Origin: Prionace glauca
Taxonomy: Eukaryota > Chordata > Chondrichthyes > Carcharhiniformes > Carcharhinidae
Assembly: GCA_037974335.1 (NCBI GenBank)
Contig: CM075760.1
Location: forward strand, 54,209,890-54,273,889
Length of the DNA stretch: 64,000 bases
Reading direction: 5' to 3'
The notes under the pieces are model-generated. The model had not been told where the DNA came from. It saw only the letters and a program-made list of their open reading frames with translations, and did no database searches. The translations under genes were made by a program, and so were the position numbers. How positions within the stretch are numbered: the stretch's first letter is position 1; every line of letters begins with the position of its first letter. Shown one piece after another: positions 20,915 to 31,850 of this stretch.

Positions 20915-21455
20915 TTAATGTTTTTTTAGACTTTACCTCATTCCTGGGTGAATTCCAGATCTCCCATCCCCCAGAAATGTCACGACTCAAACTCAGTCCC
21001 TCTCTCCTTTCTACCTTGTTCATTTCACAGTTGTGAAAGAAAACTGCCTCCAGATCACTGGAAAGCGGTGAGTTTAGCGCTGAACTCAGCGAGAGATTTT
21101 GTTCTCATTTATTAGGAGATTTAAACCCAGATCTGCGAGATTGTGTCACTGGAAACAACAATCATCTCCATTGTAATTCAATCACTTCAGCCTTCCATCC
21201 GATAAAAAATACTATTTGTTTTTTCCTCCTCTCTCTCCCTATTTTCCTTGATTCTGTACTTGTTTGTAAACCATTAAAGCATCAATTTCTTCCAGTTAGG
21301 GTCAAAGGTCAGCAACCTGTATCATTCCCTCTCTTTCCCTCCACAGAAACTGTTGAAACTGATTAATCTTCCAGCATTTTCCGTTTTGAGGTGGGATTTG
21401 CAGCAACTAAAATTCCTTCTTTTGGATCACAGTGGATCACTTTTCTGTGACTGAA

Positions 21456-21880
21456 CCATAACTGTCTCAATGGTTAAAGGGCTGAGGTTTTAAATAATAA
21501 GAGCCCCGAATATGTCACCCTGTCTGACATGAAATGAAACAAAATGAAAATGTTTAATTATTTCATAAAATGCTGCTAACACAATATAGATTTCAATGTC
21601 AGTATTTGTTGTCCATCCCTATTTCCCACTGAACTAACTATGTTGTTGGGCCGTTTCAGAGGGCAGTTTAGACTCAATTCCATTGCCTCACATTCTCTCT
21701 CCAGAGATGCCGTCATGCCTGTTGAGATTTTCCAGCATTTTAAGTTTTTTAAGTTTCAGCATCTGCAGTAATTTGCTGTCGGCTGAAGGAGTCATTCCTG
21801 TTCTATCAAAACAATTTTTGTTCCTCGACAAGCCGTTCTGGAGAATTTGAAAAACGCTGAAATGTACCGGTCAGATTAAG
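21456..21880. other. Spacer between tRNA-Lys and tRNA-Glu, no gene seen
   Basis: Unique AT-rich DNA with a few phrases typical of old repeats ('gagattttccagcatttt'). Nothing assignable. Confidence 0.5.
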
Positions 21881-21886
21881 GCATCT

Positions 21887-21958
21887 TCCCTGGTGGTCTA
21901 GTGGTTAGGATTCGGCGCTCTCACCGCCGCGGCCCGGGTTCGATTCCCGGTCAGGGAA
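21887..21958 (+). tRNA. tRNA-Glu (CTC)
   Basis: The 72-nt gene is identical to the tRNA-Glu at 16,823 over most of its length. It has anticodon CTC (GCTCTCACC) and a fully paired T stem. A TTTT run follows at 21,965. With the TTC gene, the island supplies both glutamate isoacceptors. Confidence 0.94.
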
Positions 21959-21959
21959 T

Positions 21960-22560
21960 GCAGGTTTTGTTGCTGCCGATCAGCCCAAGATTTAGGAGGG
22001 GCTGAAATTCCTTCCCGATGGAAAACAGGAGCGATCATTGTGTCAGTTTGAACTACCTGGAGAAACAAAATAAACCCATTGGCCCAATCCCGGCAATTTA
22101 TAATTTTATTCCCCTTGCTGCTTCCTCCTGTCAAAATGAATAATAATACATTCTATTCCACTACATTTCACTGCAGCTCACCACATTCAAAGATCATTCG
22201 CAGCCTCTGCCTCTTCTATAGCTTCTTGTGGGAAATCTGCTGAACAACATGAGCTTTTCACAGTTCTGCTGTGATATCTGAGATTTGTATCTCACTGATC
22301 ATCATTACTGTCTCCATTGCTTAATCCCAGGTCACTGTCACTACAGATATAGTCACACAGTCATTCTATCATCTGCAGCAAATGATATTCCCTTCCTTTG
22401 CTCTCAAATACATTCACCTCCAGAAACTGGTTACACGGTGAGTATAATGTTCTGTTTAGCTGACAGTTTATCATCAATCCTGTTCCAGAATGGAGTAGCA
22501 CCGTGTCAAAGTGGGTGGGAGTTGGTGACTCCACCAATTCTGAAACCTCACTGAACCCCC
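21960..22560. other. Spacer after tRNA-Glu, no gene seen
   Basis: Non-coding DNA. A stretch near 22,095-22,170 resembles the spacer beside tRNA-Gln (12,960-13,040), which hints at an older duplication. Confidence 0.45.
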
Positions 22561-22679
22561 CCCCCCGTATTTAGCCCCGCCCTCTCACCCTCCATCGCTC
22601 CAACTCCTTGATAAATGTCACTATTAAAACTAATGATGGTGAACTGAAGACGTGGAATCGAGATGAATAAATGGTGCTG

Positions 22680-22800
22680 GTCTGCGGCCGGGGCGTGGGG
22701 TGGGGGGTGGGGGGGGGGGGAGGTGGTGGCTGGTGTAGCATTTGTTGGGGGATGGAGGTGGGGGGAGGGAGGCGCCGGGGGGGAGGGGTGCGGAGGGCAT
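22680..22800 (+). repeat. G-rich low-complexity tract
   Basis: Runs of G on the + strand (GGGGTGGGGGGTGGGGGG and more to 22,797) could form G-quadruplexes. It lies just outside the right arm of pair A. Confidence 0.7.
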
Positions 22801-23861
22801 GGGAAATTATGATGGATGCTGAGATGATAATGTCCATGAAATACTAGCCCCAAACTCCCATTGAGTTACATTCAGAGTCAGATTGCAGCTTGGAACAGAA
22901 AAATGGATTGTCTGCGATTACACTTAATAAAATCCCGTGTCAACTTTCGACAGTGAGATTGGTATAATGAGCTAATAACTAAATTCAGTGCACAGTTAGT
23001 CATTTTGAGACTCTCATGCAATTTACAGTGTGTGTTATAGATCAGAGTGAGTTAGGGCTCGAATTGTGCTGAATTAAACATTATAACAAGCAACTACATT
23101 TTAAATATACACAGAACACAATATAGAGGCAGGGTTCGGCTGGATTTCTAAACGGACTAAGGAAAAAAAATGAGCACTGAGGAATAGAAAATCCAGCGAA
23201 AAGTAGATATGTGTCCATTATAATGAAATATTATTTGATAATGTCTGGATGAGAGGATAGACAAATCTTTAAATCACTAAAATGCAAGGTTACACAATAA
23301 TTAGCTTGTAATCGACATGTTCACTAGCCGGAAGGCATGTATTAAATTCGCTATCCTTGGCCAGATTTCCCTGTGAAAATACAGAGATATTAACGCCATT
23401 CGTAACTAATTGTTCCCTTTCCATGGAAACAGGGAAATAATTATTCCTCAAACCTGCTGCACTAACGTCGTGATTAAAGTGATACAACACCACCATCCGC
23501 TGGCGGACTACTGTAACTGCAGGCGCTGGTGCTTTTGAGTCTGCGAACCGGTTACTGAAATATGAATATTGAACGATATTGTCCGATATTGTTTATAGAA
23601 GGATCTCGGCTGGCGTATTCGCCCTTTTTATAACCAGACACCGTAGATAAACCGTGTTCTTCATTTCCCATTGACAGTTAATGTCTGGAGATTGAAGTTG
23701 GGATTATTTGAAACTTCAAATTGTACATTCGATGCAGTTATCAGACGTTAATCAAATTCAGAATCTTAGTGGGTAAACATTTCTGCCCTCTGCAATTCGT
23801 TTGTCAGACATTTTCACGGTTTAGTCTTAAAAAAGGCACAAAGAATCAGACATTTACAAGG

Positions 23862-23863
<2 letters not shown>

Positions 23864-23913
<50 letters not shown>
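23864..23913. repeat. (CA)n microsatellite
   Basis: A nearly perfect CA tract of about 50 bp. The left arm has only about 20 bp of TG at the matching place (14,741-14,760). Confidence 0.95.
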
Positions 23914-23915
<2 letters not shown>

Positions 23916-24140
23916 ATTGGAGCCTACAGAGATACAGGAGGTCATCCACAGATTCAGACGCAGACATATAGAGATCCTGGTAACTCTAAAGATACAAGGG
24001 TACACACAGTATCAGAGGCATATACAATGTCTCAGCTTGTACACTACCAAACTCTCTCTCGTAGTTCCAGACTTTTCAATGAGTTCAAGCAGGCAACTGT
24101 TGACCTGTGAATGCTGACAGTGAGAAGAATAGAAAAAATC

Positions 24141-24157
24141 CGTCCCTGGGTGGTCTC

Positions 24158-24193
<36 letters not shown>

Positions 24194-24214
24194 GACCAAT
24201 TGCGCCACAGAGAC
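24141..24214 (-). tRNA. tRNA-Asn (GTT)
   Basis: The reverse complement is a 74-nt tRNA-Asn identical to the one at 14,385 except in the T loop (TTCGAGA here, TTCGATA there). All arms pair. A TTTTTT terminator follows the 3' end on this strand. Confidence 0.95.
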
Positions 24215-24639
24215 TGAGACAACAGCTGTTTAACATCTTCTGAACTAGTGTGTCAATGACCACAATTCTATTTCTGAAAACCTGTTCCAGAACTGCAGCA
24301 TGTTTACAATTCTATACAAGTCTCGTTAGGTTCCGTAGCACTGCTGTAGTGTGTTGGTTATTCCCTTTCTCCTATGAACGTGCAGGTAAAATGAATCCGT
24401 GTCTCTTATCACAGGGCGGAATTCAACAGGAGGGAAGGGAACGAACCACAAGTAGCCTCACGATCCAATACTTGCCACTCAATCATCAATAACACCAGTC
24501 ACCACTACACCTGCTTCCGAATATTGCGACCCATTTCTCTCAGGATTTCTTCCAAGATTTAATATTGCCCCTTGTTTTCTCCTAATTTTAATAGGATGTT
24601 CACTTCAATAAACAGAGCGAACGGAGAAAGAAGGGACTT

Positions 24640-24710
24640 TGTATTGGCCGGGAATCGAACCCGAGTCTCCCGCGTGGGAAGCGAGAATTCTACCACTGAA
24701 CCACCAATGC
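24640..24710 (-). tRNA. tRNA-Gly (CCC)
   Basis: The reverse complement starts GCATTGGTGG and has anticodon stem-loop CTCGCTTCCCACGCGGG with anticodon CCC. The B box is GGTTCGATTCC. The acceptor 3' strand reads CCAATAC, so one pair near the end is mismatched. Otherwise it folds normally. It is the mirrored partner of tRNA-Gly(GCC). Confidence 0.88.
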
Positions 24711-25189
24711 TGCTCTTCCTAAAGCTATTCCCACATGCTCTCTCTTCCTTTACACTCAGCAGCATTGTAATTTCCTTACTTTATCCTTTCATTCCCCAAA
24801 TGCCCACAAATGCTCTCACTCAAATCTCAGACGCAACATCGCACAAGCCTCTCATGCTGTTCAACACCTTCCTTTCATTCACAACCGCATCTCAAACTTT
24901 CACCCTTCCTCCAAAACACAAGCACTCTGCAACAATCCCCCTCTCACACAGCCTCATTCTCCCAAATATGCCTCTGCTTTCACCACATCAGTCTAAACAA
25001 ACTTAAAACGTGTTTACATTACTTGCACACTGTCTCTTCCACTCAACTCATATCACTACAATACGCCTCATGCCATTCTGCAAAAGCTTTAAGTTGCTAC
25101 ATTTCTTCAAAGCTGCTACCCAGTGCAACACCAGGCCAAACTTCCACTTTCAACACTTGATAACACCTATATAGGGTTACAAGTTAGCT

Positions 25190-25310
25190 CGGAATGAGTT
25201 AAACAAATAGGGCTTAGGAGAGCTAGTAGGGGGCATGAGAAGTCCTTGGCAAGTCGGATAAAGGAAAACCCCAAAGCTTTTTACTCTTACGTTAAAAATG
25301 CATTAAATCT
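25190..25310 (+). repeat. LINE EN-RT linker fragment
   Basis: Mirror of 13,340-13,480. It reads as the RRA..GHEKSLA block of CR1/L2-type ORF2 in the forward direction. Confidence 0.6.
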
Positions 25311-25328
25311 TCATATATCGAGGCCAGT

Positions 25329-25375
25329 CTGCGACATCTGAAAGCGCTGAATCCTAACCACGAGACCCCCAGGAT
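25329..25375 (-). pseudogene. tRNA-Glu 5' fragment (pseudogene)
   Basis: The reverse complement ATCCTGGGGGTCTCGTGG then TTAGGATTCAGCGCTTTCA matches the 5' part of tRNA-Glu. It is truncated at the same place as the left-arm copy. Confidence 0.65.
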
Positions 25376-25771
25376 CCCATCTGCCTGATTCTCCCAGATA
25401 CTGGTTACAGGAATGTGCACAGCGCCAATTGTCCGCACTCACACACTCCTTCTTGTCTGTTATGATTTGAAATTGTTTATATTTTTCACATTGGCTTCCA
25501 GTGTGATGAAAGCAGATCTGTGATAAGCTGATGTTGTTCAGTGGATTTACTGCAGTAAGGTTTATGTCAGTTCGATGCAAACATTGGTGTTTGAATGCGG
25601 TCAGTTACGGTGAAATTTAATGCAGTGGAAAGTAGCCTACTCGCTTTTACAGGAGGAACCAGCAAGGGAAATATATATACGAATAATTGTGCAACGGGAC
25701 TGATATTTCTCCCTGCTGTTCAAATTGGCACAAGTATTGATCCACGATTTTCAGGCTGTGCGCACGTGTTA

Positions 25772-25843
25772 GGTTCTGTGGTGTAATGGTGAGCACTCTG
25801 GACTCTGAATCCAGCGATCCGAGTTCAAATCTCAGCAGAACCT
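25772..25843 (+). tRNA. tRNA-Gln (CTG)
   Basis: The 72-nt gene has acceptor GGTTCTG paired with CAGAACC, which is perfect and better than in the left copy. The anticodon is CTG and the B box GAGTTCAAATC, with one T-stem mismatch (CTCAG). TTTT follows at 25,847. Confidence 0.92.
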
Positions 25844-26112
25844 TGTTTTAATTTGCAAATACAGATGATGGATTGGCTGAAGGGCGTTTCATTTCAGTTT
25901 ATCACCAAGTCCTAATCGAGAGGAAAATTTGCCAGCCCGTTCAGCTGCTGTTACTCAATTCAAGGGCAATTAGGGATGATAGGAAATGAATAAAGACAAT
26001 CCCAATAATGGACCTTTTCCTCACAAGTAAAAACAAACTTTTTGACAATGTTTCTGCCTGAAACTTTCGAAACGTCGAGCTAATATGTAACAACTATCCC
26101 ACTTTTACATGC

Positions 26113-26185
26113 AGGCTAGTGGCGCAATGGATAACGCGTCTGACTATCGCTCAGAAGACTCCTGGTTAGCTCAGGACACACCTTT
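26113..26185 (+). pseudogene. tRNA-Arg pseudogene
   Basis: AGTGGCGCAATGGATAACG followed by TCTGACTATCGCTCAGA matches tRNA-Arg(ACG), but the anticodon loop is altered (ATC). The B box is destroyed (GGTTAGCTC) and the acceptor stem does not pair. Confidence 0.72.
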
Positions 26186-26829
26186 AAAAGGCGTTCACAA
26201 ATTCCTTGTTACTTTCGATGAAATAGGTATTTAACAGCTTTATACTTATTCAGACAAATGCTGCCAAGCATATTTTCAGCTTCTCTGGAGAAAGTAATAT
26301 TCGGAAATTGCTAATGAACAGCAACCGACTATTTTAAGTTTTTTTCGGAAAACAAAACCTTCAATAAGATTAGGATATTAAATAAATGCTAACCTCAAAT
26401 ACATTTTGGACAAAATTAAACATGTCTTTGTGAATTTACACAATTTTGTCATTTTTTTCCATAAAAATCAGCATTTCTGATTTTGGAGAAAGCATTTCAA
26501 GCTGAGGTCAGTGCAAAGATAATATGACTGTAATATCGAGATTCTGATAATATTCAGCACCAAACTGAAATCATACAGACTTCCCTCACCCTAGCATGTT
26601 TCAGATGGTGATTAACTATGTTAGTCTGCACCTAAACCTATTAAATTGTCTTGTAGATTGGATGACTTGCTGATATGTGCAGGTGTCAAAATAGGAAAGT
26701 TTCTTTCCTGGCAATGCATCAAACAATTTATCATTTCTTATTTGACACAAAGCATTTGAGGCCGAGGCCAGAGCGAAGATACTATGGGTGTAACATCGAG
26801 ATTCAGATAATGTTCAGGAACAAAATGGC

Positions 26830-27120
26830 CCGGCCGATGAAGGTATGCTTTCAGGTGCAAGGGGCAAGGTTTAAAGAGATGGACATGACAGATTTTTTGC
26901 ACAGAGAGTAGGGGGTTCCTGGAACTCGCTGCCGGGGAGAGATAGTAGAAGCGAATGCAGTTGTGAATTTTAAGTCACTTAACAAATACATAAATAGGAT
27001 GGGAATAGAGGGATATGGTCCCGGAAGGATAGGGGGTTTTAGATGAGTCGGGCAGCATGGTCAGTGAAGGTTTGAAGGGCCGAAGGGCATGTCCCTGTGC
27101 TGTAACTTTCTCTGTTCTTT
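26830..27120 (+). repeat. CR1-like LINE 3' tail
   Basis: Mirror of 11,545-11,860. It has the family's 'gggttcctggaactcgctgc' block and a 3' tail ending 'ctgtaactttctctgttcttt'. Confidence 0.65.
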
Positions 27121-27569
27121 ATACTGCCATTTTTCTTTACCCAAAACTGAGCCTCAGACTCTGTAGCTCTATATTTAACCAGTCCATCTCTGATATCTTC
27201 TCCACTCACACAACCCTGTGAGGTGTCTGTACTGATCTTATTGTGGCATCATGAGCATTCCACATACAACATGACTTGTATCTATAAATTCTCATCTTGA
27301 ACATTTCAATTGAAATTTCAGGGCGAGTAGAGCTTTTTCAGCAGAATGGTTCAGATTCCCATCCTCTTTAATGTGAAAAAGTTGTTTCTGATTTCCCTAC
27401 AGAGCTTGTCTATTAAACAATCACTGAACACAGGGGGTGAATGTGAAAAACTGAAGTTTCCAGTTGAAGAGGTTCCCGGTGTCTCTGAGCAGCTGAACTG
27501 GGGAAGCCTTTGGGCAGAGAGTGCGCTGCTGCTATTTCCCTTCCTGACCACCGGGGGTCGCTGTAACAC

Positions 27570-27720
27570 GTCAGGGCGCTGCTCCTCCCAGTGTCACGTC
27601 TTGCCCACTCCGGTCCGGCCGCTGCTCGTTGGCGGAACATCCGGGTCCTGAAAAGAGGCGGGGACAGCCGCCATGTTTCCGTGACGTCACCATCAGCCCT
27701 TCCCCCCCGTCGAGTAATAA
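27570..27720 (-). promoter_or_regulatory. GC-rich promoter-like segment with CRE and ATGGCGGC motif
   Basis: In reverse complement TGACGTCA (27,682-27,689) is followed by ACATGGCGGCTGTCC, as in the left arm. The spacing differs by about one base. Motif retention in both arms suggests function. No product is assigned. Confidence 0.45.
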
Positions 27721-28054
27721 GCGACGGTTCAGAAATGTAGAAAGTGAGAGAAATTCCCACCCGGAAATCCCGCCCGGAGCGGAATTAAAATTAAATAAAA
27801 TACATATTTTTATAAAGAGGCAGGTGGCGGAACCGCGCATGTGCTGTACTATTTTCCCAGAGCGCACCGCGCGGGAGTGATTTAAAAACAGACGGAATAA
27901 AAAACAGAAACGATTTTCCCGAATGGAGAAGGAACCGAAAGTCTGACAGGTGAGGAGGTGAATAATTATCATCAAGATTCAAAATATTAAAAGATTAAAA
28001 TGTAACTCCCTGGGCGCATGTGCGGGAGGTGAATTCCCCCAGAGTGCAGCGAGT

Positions 28055-28165
28055 GGGACGCCGTCTCCCCTGGCAACGCAAGATGGACGCCGGCCGTCTC
28101 CCCTGGCAACACAAGATGGCCGCCGTCCGTCTCCCTTGGCAACGCAAATGGCCGCCGCCGGCGGT
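28055..28165 (+). repeat. Three tandem ~33-bp units with YY1-like and GGCAAC motifs
   Basis: The block GTCTCCCCTGGCAACRCAAG, then ATGGMCGCCG, occurs three times with small changes. AAGATGGCCGCC is a close match to the YY1 site and CTGGCAAC to an RFX half-site. The left arm has one diverged unit (about 10,555-10,590). Confidence 0.6.
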
Positions 28166-28394
28166 GAGTGATTGTGGCGCAGGCGCAGTGAGGTCTGCCT
28201 GCAGCCCATTGTCCAGATTGCCCCCCAGTGGATGTGGTGGGGATGGTGCAGCAGATGGAGCAACAATCCCAGTTTCAATGGGGGGAGAGAAGCTGCAATG
28301 CTGCTCGCTGTTGTTCACTCCTCTCCCCAGTCTCAGCATTGCAGAGTGTTTAAACAAGAGGATGCATTGTCACAGCAGCACCCAGACCTGCAGT

Positions 28395-28700
28395 TTAAGT
28401 TTATTTATTAGTGTCACGAATAAGTCGGCTTACATTAACACTGCAATGCAATTCCTGTCAATATTCCCGAGTCGCCACATTCCTGTTCAGAAACACTGAT
28501 GGAGAATTTAGCATGGCCAATGCATCTAACCAGCACGTCTTTTGGACTGCTGGAGGAAACCAGAGCATCTGGAGGAAACTCGTGCAGACATGGGGAGAAT
28601 GTGCAAACTCTACACAGACACTGACCCAAGCTGGGAATCGAATTTGGGGCCCTTGTGCTGTGAGGCAGCAATGCTAACCACCGTGCCACTGTGTTGCAAT
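28395..28700 (-). repeat. HE1-type tRNA-derived SINE
   Basis: The reverse complement starts with a tRNA-like head (GGCACGGTGGTTAGCATTGC then a B-box-like ATTCGATTCCC). It continues with the conserved core ('ggtttcctccagcagtcca'-like) and ends in an AT-rich tail. It abuts the outer end of pair A. Confidence 0.75.
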
Positions 28701-28889
28701 ACTCTCCCCCAGATATCAAACTACCCCCCCCCCCACAATTACAAACATAAAATCCCGACAGTGCATCAAATCTATGTCAACAGAACATTTTACCCTATTC
28801 CCGTAACCCCACATTACTCTTGAATCCCCCTAACCTTCACATCTTTGGACATTAAGGGAGAATTTAGCATGGTCAATCTGTATAGCCTG

Positions 28890-29205
28890 CCCATTTTTCA
28901 GACCCCACAGATATTCTGGTCACCCTATTGTAGAAAGGATATTATTAAACTGGAAAGAGTGCAGAAAAGATTTACTAGGACGTTACTGGGACTTGATGGA
29001 TTGAGTTATAAGGAGAAGCTGGATAGACTGTGACTTTTTTCACTGGAGCAGAAGAGGCTGAGGGGTGATCTTATAGAGGTCTATAAAATAATGAGGGGCA
29101 CAGATCAGCTCGATAGTCAATATCTTTTCCCAAAGTTAGGGGAGTCTAAAACTAGAGGGCCTACATTTAAGATGGGAGGGGAAAGATACAAAACTATTTA
29201 GAAAG
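28890..29205 (+). repeat. CR1-like LINE ORF2 C-terminal fragment
   Basis: It reads YCRKDIIKLERVQKRFTRTL then a GLSYKEKLDRL block and a GDLIEVYKIMRGTDQLDSQY block. The same subfamily lies at 42,560-43,330. Confidence 0.75.
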
Positions 29206-29211
29206 TTATGG

Positions 29212-29783
29212 TTAATAAGAGTATAAGAACATAAGAAATAGGAGCAGGAGTAGGCCATCTGGCCCTTCGAGCCTGCCCCGCCATTCAATAAGATCATGGC
29301 TGATCTGTCGTGGCTCAGTTCCACTTTCCCGCCCTCTCCCCATAACCCTTAACCTTCTTATCAAAAACCCATCAACCCGCGTCTTAAAAATATTTTGCGA
29401 GGCAGCCTCCACCACTTCAACGGGCAGAGAATTCCAGAGATTCACCACCCTTTGAGTGAGGAAGTTCCTCCTCAACTCCGTTCTAAAACGCCCCCCCCTT
29501 TATCTTGAGGCTGTGCCCCTTAGTCCTACTGTCTTTTTTGAGCGGGAAGAGTCTCCCCACCTCTATCCTATCCATCCCATTCATCACCTTATACGTCTCA
29601 ATGAGATCTCCCCTCATTCTTCTAAACTCCAACGAGTATAAGCCTAGTTTATTCAGCCTCTCCTCATAGCTCAACCCCTTCAACTCCGGTATCAGCCTCC
29701 TCTGCACTCCCTCCAAGGCCAAAATATCCTTGCGTAAGTACGGCGCCCAAAACTGCACACAGTACTCCAGCTGTTCAGTCAGA
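29212..29783 (-). repeat. CR1-like LINE 3' end
   Basis: On the minus strand it encodes QLEYCVQFWAPYLRKD, then a GLSYEERLNKLGLYSLEFRR block, then LRRNFLTQRVVNLWNSLPVE-type residues, and the 3' tail. It separates pair B right copy from a LINE fragment in the opposite sense. Confidence 0.82.
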
Positions 29784-29784
29784 G

Positions 29785-30560
29785 AAAAGTGATCCACTGT
29801 GATCCAAAAGAAGGAATTGTAGTTGCTGCAACTCCCACCTCAAAACGGAAAATGCTGGAAGATTCATCAGTTTCAACAGTTTCTGTGGAGGGAAAGAGAG
29901 GGAATGATACAGGTTGCTGACCTTTGACCCTAACTGGAAGAAATTGATGGTTTAATGGTTTACACACACGTACAGAGTCAAGGAAAATAGAGAGGGAGAG
30001 GAGGAAAGTACAAATAGTCTTTTTATAGGATGGAAGGCTGGAGTGATTGAATTACAATGGAGATGATTGTTGTTTGCTCTGACACAATCTCTCAGATCTG
30101 GGTTTAAACGTCATAATAAATGAGAACAAAACCTCTCGATGAGTTCAGAGCTGAAGGTACCGCCTTCCAGTTATCTGGAGGCAGTTTTCATTCACAACTG
30201 TGAGATGAGCAACGTAGAAATGAGAAAGGAACTCAGTTTGAGCCGTGACACTTCTGGAGGAACGGAGATCTGGAATTCACCTAGGAATGAGTCAAAGTCT
30301 GAAAAGAACGACGCCCACGACCCTGAGATTAAGAGTCTCATGCTCTACCGACTGAGCTAGCCGGGCACATGTATAGTAGTGCTTTCATTAAACTAAAATG
30401 CATGGAGAAACGATGGCTTTTCCATCTGGTGTCTCAGTTTATTCAGATTTCAACGTTCACAATGAATCCACCGACAGAATCCCCAAAGTTTCTATCCATC
30501 CCTCACAGTCATCAATTACATGATTCACATCTTTCAATTCTTACCTTCACCTCCCCCAAA
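29785..30560 (-). repeat. Right copy of inverted pair B
   Basis: Reverse complement of 20,340-21,455 without the inserted LINE. It carries a truncated tRNA-Lys. Confidence 0.85.
30311..30366 (-). pseudogene. tRNA-Lys (CTT) pseudogene, T arm deleted
   Basis: The reverse complement equals the intact tRNA-Lys as far as GGGTCGTGGG and then jumps to the final CG. About 18 bases covering the T loop, 3' T stem and acceptor strand are lost. Without a B box it should not be transcribed. Confidence 0.88.
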
Positions 30561-30905
30561 CAGAGTGTGAGAGGGAGACACTGGGACAGACAGACAGCAC
30601 CTTGAGAAGAGTGTGAAAAGGGAGAAACTGGGACACTGAGACAGACAGTCAGCACCTTGAGGAGAGTGTGAGGGGGGACAGTGGGACACTGGGACACTGA
30701 GTCAGCACCTTCTGGAGACTGTGAGAGGGGGGACACTGGGATACTGGGACAGAGAATCAATACCTTGTGGTGAGTGTGAGAGGGGGGAAACTGGGACACT
30801 GGGATTGACAGTGAGCACCTTGTGGAGATTGTGAGAAGGAAACACTGGGACACCGGGACAAAGAGTCAACACCTTGAGGAGAGTGTGAGAGGGGCACAAA
30901 GAGGA
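30560..30905 (+). repeat. Minisatellite, period about 60-75 bp
   Basis: Five or so repeats of GAGTGTGAGAGGGG, GACACTGGGACACTGGGA and AGTCAGCACCTTGAGGAGA occur in that order. Confidence 0.85.
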
Positions 30906-31480
30906 TTCAAGCCACTGTTAGAGTTGTGAAGCACTGGGTCCGAGACCGTTTGTTTATGTCCTGTGGTGCTGAGGATTGTCTTCAATATCGACTCCACAGT
31001 CAGGTGTCAGGGAACACAACTATTTATTCCATCTGTTCACACAACACTCCAAATATTGACTGCCCAATCTGGGAGAATCCAGCAGCTCACCCCGCACCTG
31101 AGGTCACATGACCCGTTCCCTGAAAGGAATGCCCCAACATATATACAACACTCCTCTCCTGTAAATAACAGCCCCCTATCTCCACTCCCAGTACATCTGC
31201 AAACAATTGTGCGTTTTTCTCTATTCACTTCACACAGGCTTGATGCAGAATCCACAGCATATTTACAATATAATACAGCCTACAGCTGATTCCTGATCCT
31301 TATGTCCATCTGACATAGTCCTGATCAGGGGGAGTGACATTCTGCTAGGAGTTGAAGCCTGGTGACTGGACACAGTTTAAAGAGCCTCTCTGGCGAGTGA
31401 GCCTCGACGAACCTTCCAACGTTTGATCCTCTTCCCGCCCGTCGTCAGTAACCAATTTCGAGTCCTCTGTCCCCTCCATG
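30906..31480. other. Unassigned DNA
   Basis: No gene or confident repeat family. The short AT-rich block 'catatatacaacactcctct' could come from an old interspersed repeat. Confidence 0.4.
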
Positions 31481-31850
31481 AGTGGAGGAGCTGTTGATAC
31501 CAAGCCTCCCACTAGTGTTTCCACTAGGAGGAAAAATTAGAACCAGAGGCAACAACGTCGGACTAAAGGGACAGTCCATTATAACAAAGATGAGGAGGAA
31601 TTTCTGCAGCCAGAGAGTGGTGAATCTGTGGAACACTTTGCCACAGAAGGCTGTGGAGGCCCGGCCATTGAGAGTCTCTAAGACAGAGGTAGGTAGGTTC
31701 ATGATTAATAAGGGGACCAGAGGTTATGGGGAAAAGGCAGGAGAATGGGTATAAGGAAAAAAAAAACAACCATGATTGAATGGTGGAGCAGTGGGCAAGT
31801 GGCATAATTTTGCTCCTATATCTTATGGTCCCTGGTATCCCACATAACAA
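31480..31850 (+). repeat. CR1-like LINE 3' end
   Basis: It encodes MRRNFCSQRVVNLWNTLPQK, then a C-terminal block with a KGTRGYGEKAGEW motif, then a 3' tail ending 'atcttatggtccc'. Confidence 0.78.

Larger units (their letters stand above)
20340..21455 (+). repeat. Left copy of inverted pair B with tRNA-Lys
   Basis: Its reverse complement is at 29,785-30,560. Both copies contain tRNA-Lys and the same flanks. This copy is longer because a LINE end is inserted at 20,420-20,745. Confidence 0.85.
23030..28382 (-). repeat. Right arm of tRNA-island inverted duplication (pair A)
   Basis: Reverse complement of 10,328-15,630, carrying the same genes in mirrored order. Differences include the longer CA tract at 23,864, the anticodon of the Gly gene, and extra repeat units near 28,050-28,165. 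Confidence 0.88.

Noticed and set aside
30906-31480. Possible LTR-like segment
   Set aside because: No terminal inverted dinucleotides, TATA or primer-site signal that I could support. Left as unassigned DNA.
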